Shown piece by piece: positions 32,093 through 42,387 of a stretch of 64,000 bases of DNA. Position 1 is the first letter of the stretch. Every line of letters starts with the position of its first letter. Origin of the DNA: Trichuris trichiura (lineage: Eukaryota > Nematoda > Enoplea > Trichinellida > Trichuridae); contig JBAJFE010000060.1 in the NCBI GenBank assembly GCA_037903355.1, positions 620,001 to 684,000 of the forward strand. Reading direction: 5' to 3'. The notes beneath the pieces are model-generated. The model saw only the letters and a list, made by a program, of their open reading frames with translations, had not been told where the DNA came from and did not search any database. The position numbers and the translations under genes are program-made.

Positions 32093-35000
32093 TCACAAGT
32101 CGTCGAATATGCCAGCCGGTGGTGACTGCGGGGTTCCATACGATTGTCGCCATCGATCATTTGAGTCAAAAATATTCCGACGAACAGTTTCCTCTTGGTC
32201 CAATATACTTCGACGGTCATTGTAAAATATACGCGATTGGTCGGGTACGCTTTCCCGGTCGGCTTAATAAGGGCAAAGAGAAATATGAACATTGAAAAAG
32301 GAACCAATCAAACAGAGCGTACCGTTTGATTCCTGCTTCGAACCTGAGTAACGATCGGCCAATTTACTTCTCCAAAATTGGTCTCGAGATTCGCGATTCA
32401 ACTCTCTTTGCGCTTGGTTTCGCTCTGCAACATTGCAACATTTCGCCGAATAGCACAACGTGTTAATGTCTCGACAAACCAGCCAAAACTAACGCTTTGC
32501 CGCTGACCACAAAATCGGCGGTGATATCGTCATTTTCCATAAACTGCTCGAAACCAATGAAATGAAGTAAGCGGGTTCCAAGACGAAAGTATGTGCACAT
32601 GCACAGTAAAATAATAGCCATTGGAAAGTATATGTTGAAAGAACCGGCTATTGCTTCAATCACATCCAAATGACCCATAATCTGAAAGTTAAACATAATT
32701 ATAGCATTCTAAGGTTAATTGATGCCCATATAGCAAAAACAAGCAAAACAAAAGTCGAAAGTCGCGAGACAAAAATCTCTATTGCGATAAGAAACGTACA
32801 GCAGCTAATGGTTGCATCGCGTTGAAGTTATGAATACGCTAATTGAACTAATAACTTACAGCCGTATAGGCAGTCTCCGTCTCGAGCATTAAATCTTTGG
32901 TCACATGCGCGTCCATGTGAATAAGTCCCAAAAAGTTTAAGCACATAGGTGGCGTCAAGCGACAAAACAATCTAAAATTTAAATATTCAGAAGTTCTTCA
33001 AAGAAGGATTGCTCATTGCGCACATCGCGCTGAATAGCAAACTGTTTTCGTCCGTATGATGATGCGAGTCCAAATGGTAGTAACGATAGACCTTCAGCCG
33101 AAAGACGGTATAATATGCGCAAAGGCATAAATACATTATGGTTATTATGGAAAATACCTAAAAATAGCGACTAGAAAACTTTGTAATACGTTATTGCATC
33201 TTCCCACCTCTATGAAAACGTAGTCCTGATTGACAGCAGCCAAATGAACAAATAAAGCTGCCAAGGAAAGAGGAGGATGTAGGCTGAAGAACGTTGATTC
33301 AGACCATACGATGAACCCGGTCATTATGCACATGAAAATAGCAATGGCACGTAGAACGTAACGTCTTAACTTGCACTCCCAATACCACCCTACACATATA
33401 TGCGTCATTAAACAAAAAATAATATAGGCAATAACGTACTAATACGAGGACTGCAAAGCAAAGCAGAAAAACTTCGATCAACAACAACGCTGGACATGAC
33501 TAGTTCTCTTTGAGGGTTCTTTTCGCTTTCGAAAATATCCTCTCGGCGAAGAGCGGATGCCATCAATGCATCCCATTGGGCAACAGACCTATTGTAGTCT
33601 TGCAACGACCTAATCGATCGTTTATGCAAATTGGCCAAACTCTTAATATCTGCACCAGCATAATCAGCACCCGAAACTTCAAAGTCGGATGATTTCATCA
33701 ATTTAGTAACGATCGTTTCGGGAAACTAAGAAATATAAATAAACAAAATTAACTACAACATAGATTAAGGCTGAATACCTTTTGCAGGATGACCTTAACG
33801 AGCGGTCCACGCTCTGGACAATTTCTCAAAGCCGCATGAGCGGCTGTCGTATCCCTGTAAGCTTCCTTAACCGCTTCTTCGGCATCGTTCTTTTCAATGG
33901 ACAATTTTCCAAGGCGGAAATAGGCTTTGCGCAAGCTGAAGCCGTCCAAGCTACTCAACCAGACGTTTCTTGGAACTTCAACAAGACCATAGCCAAGCAG
34001 AAGAACAAGCCAAAACATTCCCCACGTATTACTGGCTGCTATACATATAGTCTTTAGATTTTCTCTGAACAACAATCAGCAAAATAGAAACAATCTAACG
34101 CGGCAACCAACTTACCCGCTTGGAATATGACCAGAGATCGTAGCGTAAATCAGCAGAAACGTAAAAACGATAAGGTAGGTGCCATAGTACGCAGCATTGT
34201 TGATTAATGCGCGCTTCAACTTACCAACTGGCGTAAACTCGCCCGCGTTCGAATAAGACTGCATCAATGGTAGGACAATCCTACAAAATTCCGAAAAGCA
34301 TCAAAGCGCAAAGACTTGGAAAGCAAAAATAAGTTACTTGCGCTATTGCAAGAATTAAAGATGTTTAAATAACGAACCTGCATTCAAAAAATTGAGCTAC
34401 CGTATTTCCCGCCAGGTTTTAAAATTAAAAATGCTCAGGTAAGCTAGCATCACGAGCTTTATTTTTTGGTCCCAAGCGAAAGAAGCATAGAACGAAATTT
34501 TTTTCTTTAATATGTCCAACGAATATATTTCTCGTCAAGCGAAATTTTGAAAAAAAAGATGTACGCACCATGTTAACAGTTGGGATGTCCAATAGACGAC
34601 GCGCCATAGCACGGGAAGAGCATTTCCAAACATATACGAACTTGGTGGATGACACGGATTGGCCTGATGCGTTTTATTCAACGTTGAGTTATAATGGATT
34701 ACACAAAGGCGATGGAACGTCTAAACGGATAAGAAGTGCACTGTAAGCGAACATTTGATAACTTTTCTATCTACTAATCAGTTTAATTTTATTCTTTTTA
34801 TCTCCAGTCGATTTAGTAGGTGCAGACGTACACATGAAAAAGCAAACCGCAGTTTTAGCAAAGCGTTAAGCTGCGTTGCCTACAAAATCAGTATTGACAT
34901 TACTGCCCGTTTCAAGATGGGCAAAACGTTTCAGAAAGTTGCGTCATATTGCAAAATGCTGCCCTGATAACGCTGTTGACGATAAGAAAAAAATACTTAA

Positions 35001-36112
35001 AAAGTTTAAATTAGTTTCGATCATCGCTCCAGTTAATAACTGTTTAAAGTAGTTTCGACGCCCGACTATATTTAAGGCAGTACTGCAGCAAGATGGAACA
35101 CGAAGAAATTATTTCTTAACGCATAATCATTGCAGACGCAGCGACGGCGAACCTAACAGACACAAGTCCGGTAAGCAATTCTAATGTATATAAAATAAGC
35201 CAACTATGGCAAATGGGCTCATTATAACTAAATTTAAAAGATGAATTATTACTAATAGAAAGCAAGAACAAATGACAGTTTTGCAGACAGTTCATGTCGG
35301 TTGATTAAAGTTAATATTACCACTTGGAAAAAATATTTACGAATAGAAGGGATAAATACTTTATAAAACGATACCAACCCAAACATGCTGCCTCCGCGTT
35401 AAAGAAAATCCCAATTCTTCAAAACAGTCCATTTGGGTATCATCTGGGAGTAATCTCGAAGAATAATGTTCGCCCTTCTCAAAAAGCCAAAATATTTCAT
35501 GCGACGTAAACTTACGGATAAAACTGGCATTAACTCTTTTCAGCTTTCTTCATCAATTAAAATTCCGATCGTTTCGTAATTGGAAAAGTTAAAAACGGGT
35601 CACTCAACAATGTGTCTTGGAATTTGGTTTACAGCTGACGAAGATTGCAAAACTATTAACTTTTACATCGATTAAGTCGAACAACAATGTATAAATAATC
35701 AACGCAAACCTATTAACCCTCCATTGCCAAGGAAATGGATTAGCTGGCACTAACAGTTCAAAGGATAGCAAGTACTTATCGATCACTTACTATCAGAGCA
35801 AATTACTCACACTTAATGAAGGCGTTACCATTTCCCAGCAAAAGCTCAAAATTAACGCTAGGCAGCGCGTAGATAATCATAAAGAAATAGCCAATAAAAA
35901 GTTGACAAGTATAGTTTAAACATATGCAGTTTTCTTACCAGAACAACATCCAGCGGCAGCAGGAAAACAATGACGAAAGCGAAGTACCAAGCAACAATTG
36001 TTGACAAAGAGACAACAACATGCTGACGCTTCCAGTCGCCATATTGATGCAATACCATTAGCACAATCACAAAAACAATTAACAATTCAAGAACCAACGA
36101 TGTTACTCCCAT
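32093..36112 (-). CDS. lmbrd2: LMBRD2 (LMBR1 domain-containing protein 2)
   Basis: Exons read: 36112-35939, then 34280-34116, 34064-33779, 33725-33440, 33389-33208, 33157-33024, 32971-32860, 32681-32480, 32424-32305, 32262-32093; the last nine join in phase. The start ([20 protein letters not shown], then FLLPLDVVL) is the first two membrane helices of LMBRD2. [44 protein letters not shown] and PRNVW, a helical cytoplasmic loop, [57 protein letters not shown] and [19 protein letters not shown] follow in family order. The tail is charged ([20 protein letters not shown]) and ends IFDDL. About 610 residues are seen; human LMBRD2 has about 695. The exon between 35938 and 34281 is unresolved; 35430-35322 is open, ends at a donor in the needed phase with a Trp and is hydrophobic, but is not clearly similar. 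LMBRD2 is a nine-helix membrane protein linked to GPCR signalling. Confidence 0.93.
34570..34967 (+). CDS. candidate two-exon gene nested antisense in LMBRD2
   Basis: Exons 34570-34742 and 34808-34967 join in phase across a 65-nt intron (CT|GTAAGC ... TCTCCAG|TC) to 110 codons plus stop. The peptide starts [20 protein letters not shown], contains [19 protein letters not shown], and its second half is basic ([20 protein letters not shown]). It lies on the strand opposite to LMBRD2, inside the unresolved intron interval. No signal peptide, membrane segment or known domain is visible. Evidence is the pair of good splice sites and preserved frame only. Confidence 0.35.
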
Positions 36113-37778
36113 GGTTAATGTCCAATGCGTACACGGCAGACCGTGAAGTGCTGGAGCAAATTTATTCTGCCAATACGAAGAACAACAAAACCGGGAAACA
36201 AAAGCTTTAATACAATGAACAAACCATTACCAGTATACATACAGTAGAAGGACGCGCAGGTGTGTTTCGCATAAATCTGCAACTCTTTGATACAAACATT
36301 GTTTCAACGATCCCTTTTGTTGTGTTGATGAAGATAGGGATAATATGATTGCCGCAGGTACTCTTTTTGAACATTTAAGAACTATCTATTACGTGCTCTT
36401 CCTATTCTTTCGATGCGTCTTACTTAACCATTGAATTTCTGCTTTTGTTCAATACGAGAGTACGGTAAGATTATTTTCCTTATTGGTCAAAAGGACGGAA
36501 AGGGAAAGGTTACATTTTTAACTTGCAAAGCGTAAGCTTCAACATTTCAATTGTCATTCTACGTTATGGCCTTTACCTTCTGAGTGGCTGTGTTGTGTTC
36601 AGCGTCAAAGCAAAGCTCGGCTAGCCTATTAGTACACTAAAAATCACTTAAAATCTCTCATTGACTTACTTTAAAACGAGCGGGCATCCAGTAAACAGCT
36701 TTCGAAAGTTTGAAGCAGTCTGCTGTTCGCTAAAGGGCGAAATAAGCTTTAAGCCACTCCAAGCAAGGACATGGCGCAGAAAACTCATTTCGCGCATGTA
36801 TGCTGCTTCCGTAAGGCAACAATTTCATTGATTTTGTCGGCTAAGAACAGCTTTTCTTCAGTGACGTTGCTCTTATCGTTTTTATGGTTTCTTAAATACA
36901 GTGTGCTCTTTAATAACTTTAATTGTAGGCGGCAAGCGTGAAAGGACGCTTAAACGCTATTGGGGTTCTTATCAGCTTTGAACCATAACCACCAAATGCA
37001 GGCAATGAATTGAACTTTCGATCGATGAAATAGACTGTAAACTATTCTTCAGAATTATTGATGATTAACGGATCACGTAGTTTACCATTTTTTAAGGGAA
37101 CGCTACGAAGAAGTTTATCAGCAGAATATGGTTTCCAGTGCCGTTAAACAATGCGACTTGGATGGGTATTTTCGTCTACTTCCTTCACCTCGACTCAATA
37201 GGCTCAAATCACCCGTGTCCATGCACAAATACGGAATTTTGCCAAGCGTACGGTTTCCACTTTTAAAATCTCCGGTAACTTCTGCATATAAACTAAACAC
37301 TTAAGCGTATATGTGTCCATATATTGCAGATTCCTTTTACATTCCTATACGCGGTTTTGCTCATGGCCGTTTGGGCAGTGAGGCAAAGCTGTTACTAATT
37401 TTAAACTCTTTGATATTGCACAGATTTTCCTTCTTGAAGGCATTTTTATTTATTGAAACGTTGTAGAACTCCTCCGGCCCAGTTTTCATTGCATTCATGA
37501 ATGAAAGTTTGACCTTACGGCGTGGTAAGTCAAGTTGGTATATTTTTTAAAAAGCGACTAAGACTCTTAATTTGGTTATTTATTGTTTTAAGATAAAAAG
37601 CTCCACTGAAAATGACTCCAGTTTTTTGCATACTTTAAAGTGTAAGTTAAACTAAGAGAGTTGGTGCCAGGTAGCTCGGTGGATACATGGTTTTAAGTTA
37701 GCTGCATCGAAAACTTATCCAGCTCCGGTAAAGCCGCACGTATTTGATTACATTTCACGGCTATAATCCACTTTTAAC
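36113..37778. other. divergent spacer between LMBRD2 and tetraspanin, with unexplained exons
   Basis: The two genes are transcribed away from each other, so promoters of both should be here. Candidate plus-strand exons at 36653-37304 are listed separately; nothing else is seen. Confidence 0.4.
36653..37304 (+). CDS. possible exons of an unrecognised plus-strand gene
   Basis: Three pieces look coding. 36653-36810 is open and ends at a good donor (TCC|GTAAGG), reading GEISFKPLQARTWRRKLISR near its end. 36929-36988 follows a GTAG acceptor. 37097-37304 follows a TTTTTTAAG acceptor and is open for 68 codons to a stop (ERYEEVYQQNMVSSAVKQCD, LPSPRLNRLKSPVSMHKYG). The pieces could not be joined with one consistent phase and no family is recognised, so the boundaries are provisional. 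Confidence 0.28.
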
Positions 37779-39464
37779 ATGGACAGTAAATCATTAGATA
37801 AGGGGATACGGATGGAAGAAATTACCGAAGGTTCCATAATGATGAATGAGAAGAAAGTTGAATTACTGTATCCCCAATATACGAAACTTAGAAAAATAGT
37901 TTTGTGGACTAATTGCGTCTCCTTCTTTATCAGTGCATCGCTTTTTGTAAGAACGGGCATTGCTCTTTCCGAAAAACAAGATTTTTTCAAAATGATGGAA
38001 ATGTACACGGGCTGGAGAATGTGGCGACACCTGCTGCCCCCTGTCAACGAGGTAAGCTTTATTTTGTTCTTAATATGCTGTGGACCATACCTTTCTTCCT
38101 AGTTTTGCGTCAACGCATTCCAAAACTTTATTTCTTCTGCGAATCAGCCACACTAGACTACGTTTTGTCCGTGTAAACGCCATAAAAATCGCAGCGCAAT
38201 AGAGTTGTTGAATGGTACGGTTTTCCAAAAAATTGCTATGATCTTTTTAGGCACTTTCATTCGTTTATACGATGGCTATCATTTGGTTCACAGCTGTAGT
38301 AATTTGCTTTAGCGGCCTGGATGGTGCTTTGTTCACTGAACTCTCTTCCGTAGAGAGATACCTTCGCCTAACGTCCACTATATTTTTTGTCTTTGGACTC
38401 GACATTCTTGCTTCCACTTTGCACAGCAGAGTGGGATTCCGAAAAACAAGAGCAATGCTATTCCAGGTAGATAAAATGACTAATGTAGCAAACTTTGCCC
38501 AACACTTTAAAATTACAGAACTTAGAACAGTAGAATATTAAAGTTGCTTCCATGAGACTCTTTTATTAAAACCACACTGCCGAAGTGTATTGTTTATTCA
38601 AAATTTATAGGACGTATATAGTGACCATGCAATCTGTAATTTGCATAAATTATTGGTCGCTTAAAACTGTGGATATATTTTGTTGCAGGCTTACGCTGAA
38701 CAACACTATGCTGTATCAAGTTTTAGCTGGATTTTTACTTCGGTCATAGATAATCTGCAAGCTTCATGTCATTGCTGTGGCTATGCAATGGGAAAATCAG
38801 TGATCATAAAATATCGTGCGCAACATGCTGTCATATTTTGGTCCGAGACGACCAATTGGGGGCTCAAGCAAGCGTTTGATATTAAGTACAACGATTCGGC
38901 ATTAGTTGAGCTGGTTCCAAGAAGCTGTTGCAAAACCCCTGAGGACGAGAACTGCAACATCGGCAAGTATTACGATAGGTGAGAAGTATGCTTATGATTT
39001 TTTTGCTCTAAACTTTATGAAGCAATTAAACAATAAATTTAAGTTAATCCAGCATTAGTGAACATTCTTTTGTGAGGCATAGTGTTTTTGTTTTCACATT
39101 GTTCATCAGCACAAAAGGAATCCAAAAAGTAACTTATTAGTAAAATTATATACATCTGATAAAGGCGACAATTTTGTGACCTAGACACACAAGTATTTGT
39201 CTACTAATAATTTAATTTTAAAAATTGTCCATACATTGTAGGGTGAATTGGTCTATTGCGATGGACAACAAGTGGTCAGACAAAATTTACGTGAAAAGTT
39301 GTAACAGATGTACTGACTATTACAACATTTTTTTTGCTCCAGGATGTTATTTTAGTTTCTTTATTATCATTCTCATAACGATAATAATTTCTGCTTTATG
39401 CTTCTTGTCGGTGTACATGCTTAAGTGTATAGAATCAACGCCAAATCTTGACGTAGCCGATTGA
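37779..39464 (+). CDS. tetraspanin, peripherin/RDS-like
   Basis: Four exons join in phase to 333 codons plus stop: 37779-38051, 38251-38466, 38689-38978, 39242-39464. Four hydrophobic helices are visible: IVLWTNCVSFFISASLFVRT, VYTMAIIWFTAVVICFSG, STIFFVFGLDILASTL, and FFIIILITIIISALCFLSVY near the end. Between helices 3 and 4 is a large loop of about 150 residues with the CCG motif (SCHCCGY), PRSCC, ENC and KSCNRC, eight cysteines in all. The long loop and the PxSCC motif recall the peripherin/ROM1 branch of the tetraspanins. Such proteins organise membrane microdomains and partner receptors; the partner cannot be told. Start chosen as the ATG that gives a short N-terminal cytoplasmic stretch before helix 1. 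Confidence 0.88.
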
Positions 39465-40593
39465 CTATTGGACTCGGAAATGGATGAGTCTGAAATTCTA
39501 GTTGAGCACGCCAACCTCTTGCTGTTGGCGGGAATGGTTTAAGTTTCCTGCTCAGGCAACTTGTATTCCTTGACCACAGTGAATACGCATACTTCCGGAA
39601 TGGTTTCCCGGTGACCAAACGGCAAAAAAAGAGACTATGCTACGTATAGTTTCTTGGAACGTGAACGTTTTTGACTTGTGTTTACGCCTTTGTAGGCTTT
39701 ATGGTTACTCAAATTTTTAAAAATTAAAGTCAACTTCACTACATGCTTTTTCCGTCAGCTAGCAAAGTTTAAACGCAGCCTTGAATTTATTCGCTCAGCT
39801 AACTTGTGATAATAATGCAGCCGAAAGCTATGCCGAATGAAGCAAACAACTTTTGAGCTTTTATTCAATTGCTGATCAAAAAGTGCGTCCTTTATTTTTT
39901 TAAAATTCGAGAGGAAAAAACACCTAATATTCGTACGCCTGGCGTGGTTTAGGGTTTCCTTTCGTTAAACTTCCGTTGCGTACTTGGAGGCAACTAAAAT
40001 CAAGTTCTGTTCGTTCAGATAAGCGCGCAGCCTGCGTAGAAGCTTAAAAATCAAAACTCGTTGGTTCTAGTAATCACAGACATTTTAAACTTAAACTTGA
40101 AATCAGCATTTATTTTAGTTAGGCTTGCATTAACGGAACTGCGACGATTTGAGCTAAAGGAACATGAGTTTAGTTCTGCGTACAGTACGTTAAAATCCTT
40201 CGAGGTTTAACATGAACAAGTTACATTCCTGTCGTAGTTTGACTTTTCGTTGTCAGAGCTACCCATTTAAATGGTAATAATAAGATAAAAAAATAATAAC
40301 AGGAACATGTGGAGTCTTTTCTCTTAGCTACTCAGGGTCTGAGAAATGCAGGTTCCTTTTCGGAGAGCATGACGTCAGCCTGTTGTGCCCTTACTAGATC
40401 GCATGCCGGTTATTTTGTTTTGTCTTTACTTAAGTCTAAATCAAAACATAATCCCTAGATTTAAGCATAAGCTTAGCTAGGAGCAGATAAAACGGACGGC
40501 AAACTTACAGTAAGACAGTGGGGCGGCTTAGCGATAGGATCCGTAGGTGAACGCGAATAAAAGTAAAACTATGTCCATTTAGATCGTAGCACA
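39465..40593. other. no gene seen
   Basis: AT-rich 3' flank of the tetraspanin gene. No frame with splice support and no recognised repeat. Confidence 0.55.
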
Positions 40594-40601
40594 GTTTAGC
40601 A

Positions 40602-40756
40602 CAGTGTTTCTCAACGTGGGCCCTGGGAGACTTTAGGAGGGCCCTGGAGGACAATGCGGCAGGACGTTGTCCCAATCAACGGTGGGCCCTGACAAGGACT
40701 AGGGGGCCCTGGCAAAGGCTAGGAGGCCCTGGGGCAAAAAAGGTTGAGAAACTATG
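40602..40756 (+). mobile_element. hAT-type miniature element, copy A
   Basis: 155 bp from CAGTGTTTCTCAACG to GTTGAGAAACTATG, imperfect terminal inverted repeats of the hAT type (CAGTG...TTCTCAA). The interior repeats GGGCCCTGG-like words. The 8 bases before it are GTTTAGCA and the 8 after it CCACAGAC, which do not match each other. Confidence 0.8.
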
Positions 40757-42084
40757 CCACAGACCTTCTCCTGTGTTGCCACTCGCAAATGCTAACTTCT
40801 TATCCGCGCAGCTCAACTGGCAATGGCATATTCTTAGATCATTCTTCGAGGCAACGCGTAGTTAGTAGCTTTTCTTTGCGCCCTTCTGCTACGAATTTTC
40901 AGAAAAGTTGGTTAATTTCATCCTCCATTCTACTTGGTTCCGACGAATTCCAGGTCTACAGCTCAGCAACCGCAACAGTATCTCCCTGCTGTTCCGCGTT
41001 TGGCCATTCACAGTTTTTGCGTTCCGTGAGGAAAAGCGCAAGCGGTGGCGCACACGACACGACGTCAGTCGATACTTGTCTAAGTTTTCACCAATTTCGC
41101 CCACTCTCGTATGCACTCATGATCTCCACAATTTCCGCTAGCGGTGGCTGACGTTCCCTCGTCAGCAGACAACGGATATTTGCTCAGTCTAAGCACCATG
41201 CTAGAAGAAAGGCGCAAGTGGTAGCCCGCCTCCTCCGCTGACCACCAACCAGTTTTCATCACCGGTGATAATGTCGTCCACTCGTCCTGCTCTGGGCGAC
41301 TTCCACTTCTTGGGCTAGCCAAGGATAGCCTTCTCTCATTAGCCTACAAGATGGGCCCGCCAGATAAGAAGAAATAAACCTGTTACGAAGAAGGCCACTA
41401 CGATGCACATGTAATGGACCATTTGTGCCAGATGGTGCGCAGTTGGATCAATTATATGATGTTGGCTGGGCAAGCAAGAGTATGTAATGAAGGAGCAACT
41501 GACGGAAGGCACGTTGTTGTCGTCATTGTCGATAGACGAACGGTTGACTTATCGAGAGACGAATAAGCTTTCTTTTGTTTTACACGTGAATGTGCAAAAT
41601 GTACGAATCGGTAACTGCACCTCTGAAAACTCATCTCTTCAGTAGAGAAAGTGCAATACTCCTGTCTCGCTTTTCACGAAACTGGGCACTTTTGTGCTCT
41701 TCGTTATCAATTTCGTAAATTTCTTGTTCCTTCCTCAGGGTGAAGGTTATCGGCTACGGGCTGCCTAGCTTCTTTCGGTGCGCAACTATCGCGAAAGATT
41801 TCATTTCTTTCCTTCCAAGCTAAAACCGGACAAGCATTGGCCGTTGAAACCACCGGGGACGACTTAAGAGCAAATTTTTGCGAGCGTGGTCCACATCCGT
41901 TTGCGCACTATTTCCAGCCTTTGACCGCCGGAGAGGTAACGTTGTCTCGCCATCTTTCAAGCGCTGATGGTTGATTCTTGTCTCTATTGCAGAGAAATGT
42001 CGCTGGCGCAGAATCGCTTCCTCCGTCCTGCGAGCAATTCTGCTCCAATTATGACCAGGCTGGTCCACCTGTGTTTCCATAGAC
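40757..42084. other. 1.3-kb segment caught between two hAT copies
   Basis: It starts with CCACAGAC and ends with CCATAGAC, a 7-of-8 match. Richer in GC than its surroundings. Open frames on both strands (for example 40744-41151 plus, 41820-42080 minus) show no clear domain. It may be a displaced piece of another locus. Confidence 0.5.
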
Positions 42085-42214
42085 CGGTGTTTCTCAACGT
42101 GGGCCCTGGGGCCCCTCTGGGAGCCCCTGAGAGGTTTTGGGGGAGCCCTGGGAGACTTTAGGAGGGCCCTGGAAGCCAGTGGGGCCCTAGGGCAAAAAAG
42201 GTTGAGAAACTATG
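42085..42214 (+). mobile_element. hAT-type miniature element, copy B
   Basis: 130 bp, same ends as copy A (CGGTGTTTCTCAACG to GTTGAGAAACTATG), same orientation, with a shorter and rearranged interior. Left flank CCATAGAC, right flank GTTTAGCA. Confidence 0.78.
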
Positions 42215-42222
42215 GTTTAGCA

Positions 42223-42379
42223 CATAGTTTCTCAACCTTGTTTGCCCCAGAGCCCCCCTGGCTTTTGTCAGGGCCCCCCTAATCCTTGTCAGGGCCCATC
42301 GTTGACTGGGACAACGTCCTGCCGCATTGTCCTCCAGGGCCCTCCTAAAGTCTCCCAGGGCCCACGTTGAGAAACACTG
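42223..42379 (-). mobile_element. hAT-type miniature element, copy C
   Basis: 157 bp in reverse orientation to A and B. It is flanked on both sides by GTTTAGCA (42215-42222 and 42380-42387), a perfect 8-bp target duplication as expected for hAT elements. Confidence 0.85.
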
Positions 42380-42387
42380 GTTTAGCA

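Noticed and set aside
41230..41290. Minus-strand DDIITGDENW, resembling the mariner transposase TGDE-W motif.
   Set aside because: The residues after it (Gly/Leu/Pro-rich) do not follow mariner, no terminal repeats of that family are present, and the match is only six residues.
40744..42080. Open frames inside the segment between hAT copies A and B as possible hAT transposase.
   Set aside because: No hAT dimerisation motif or other family pattern on either strand.
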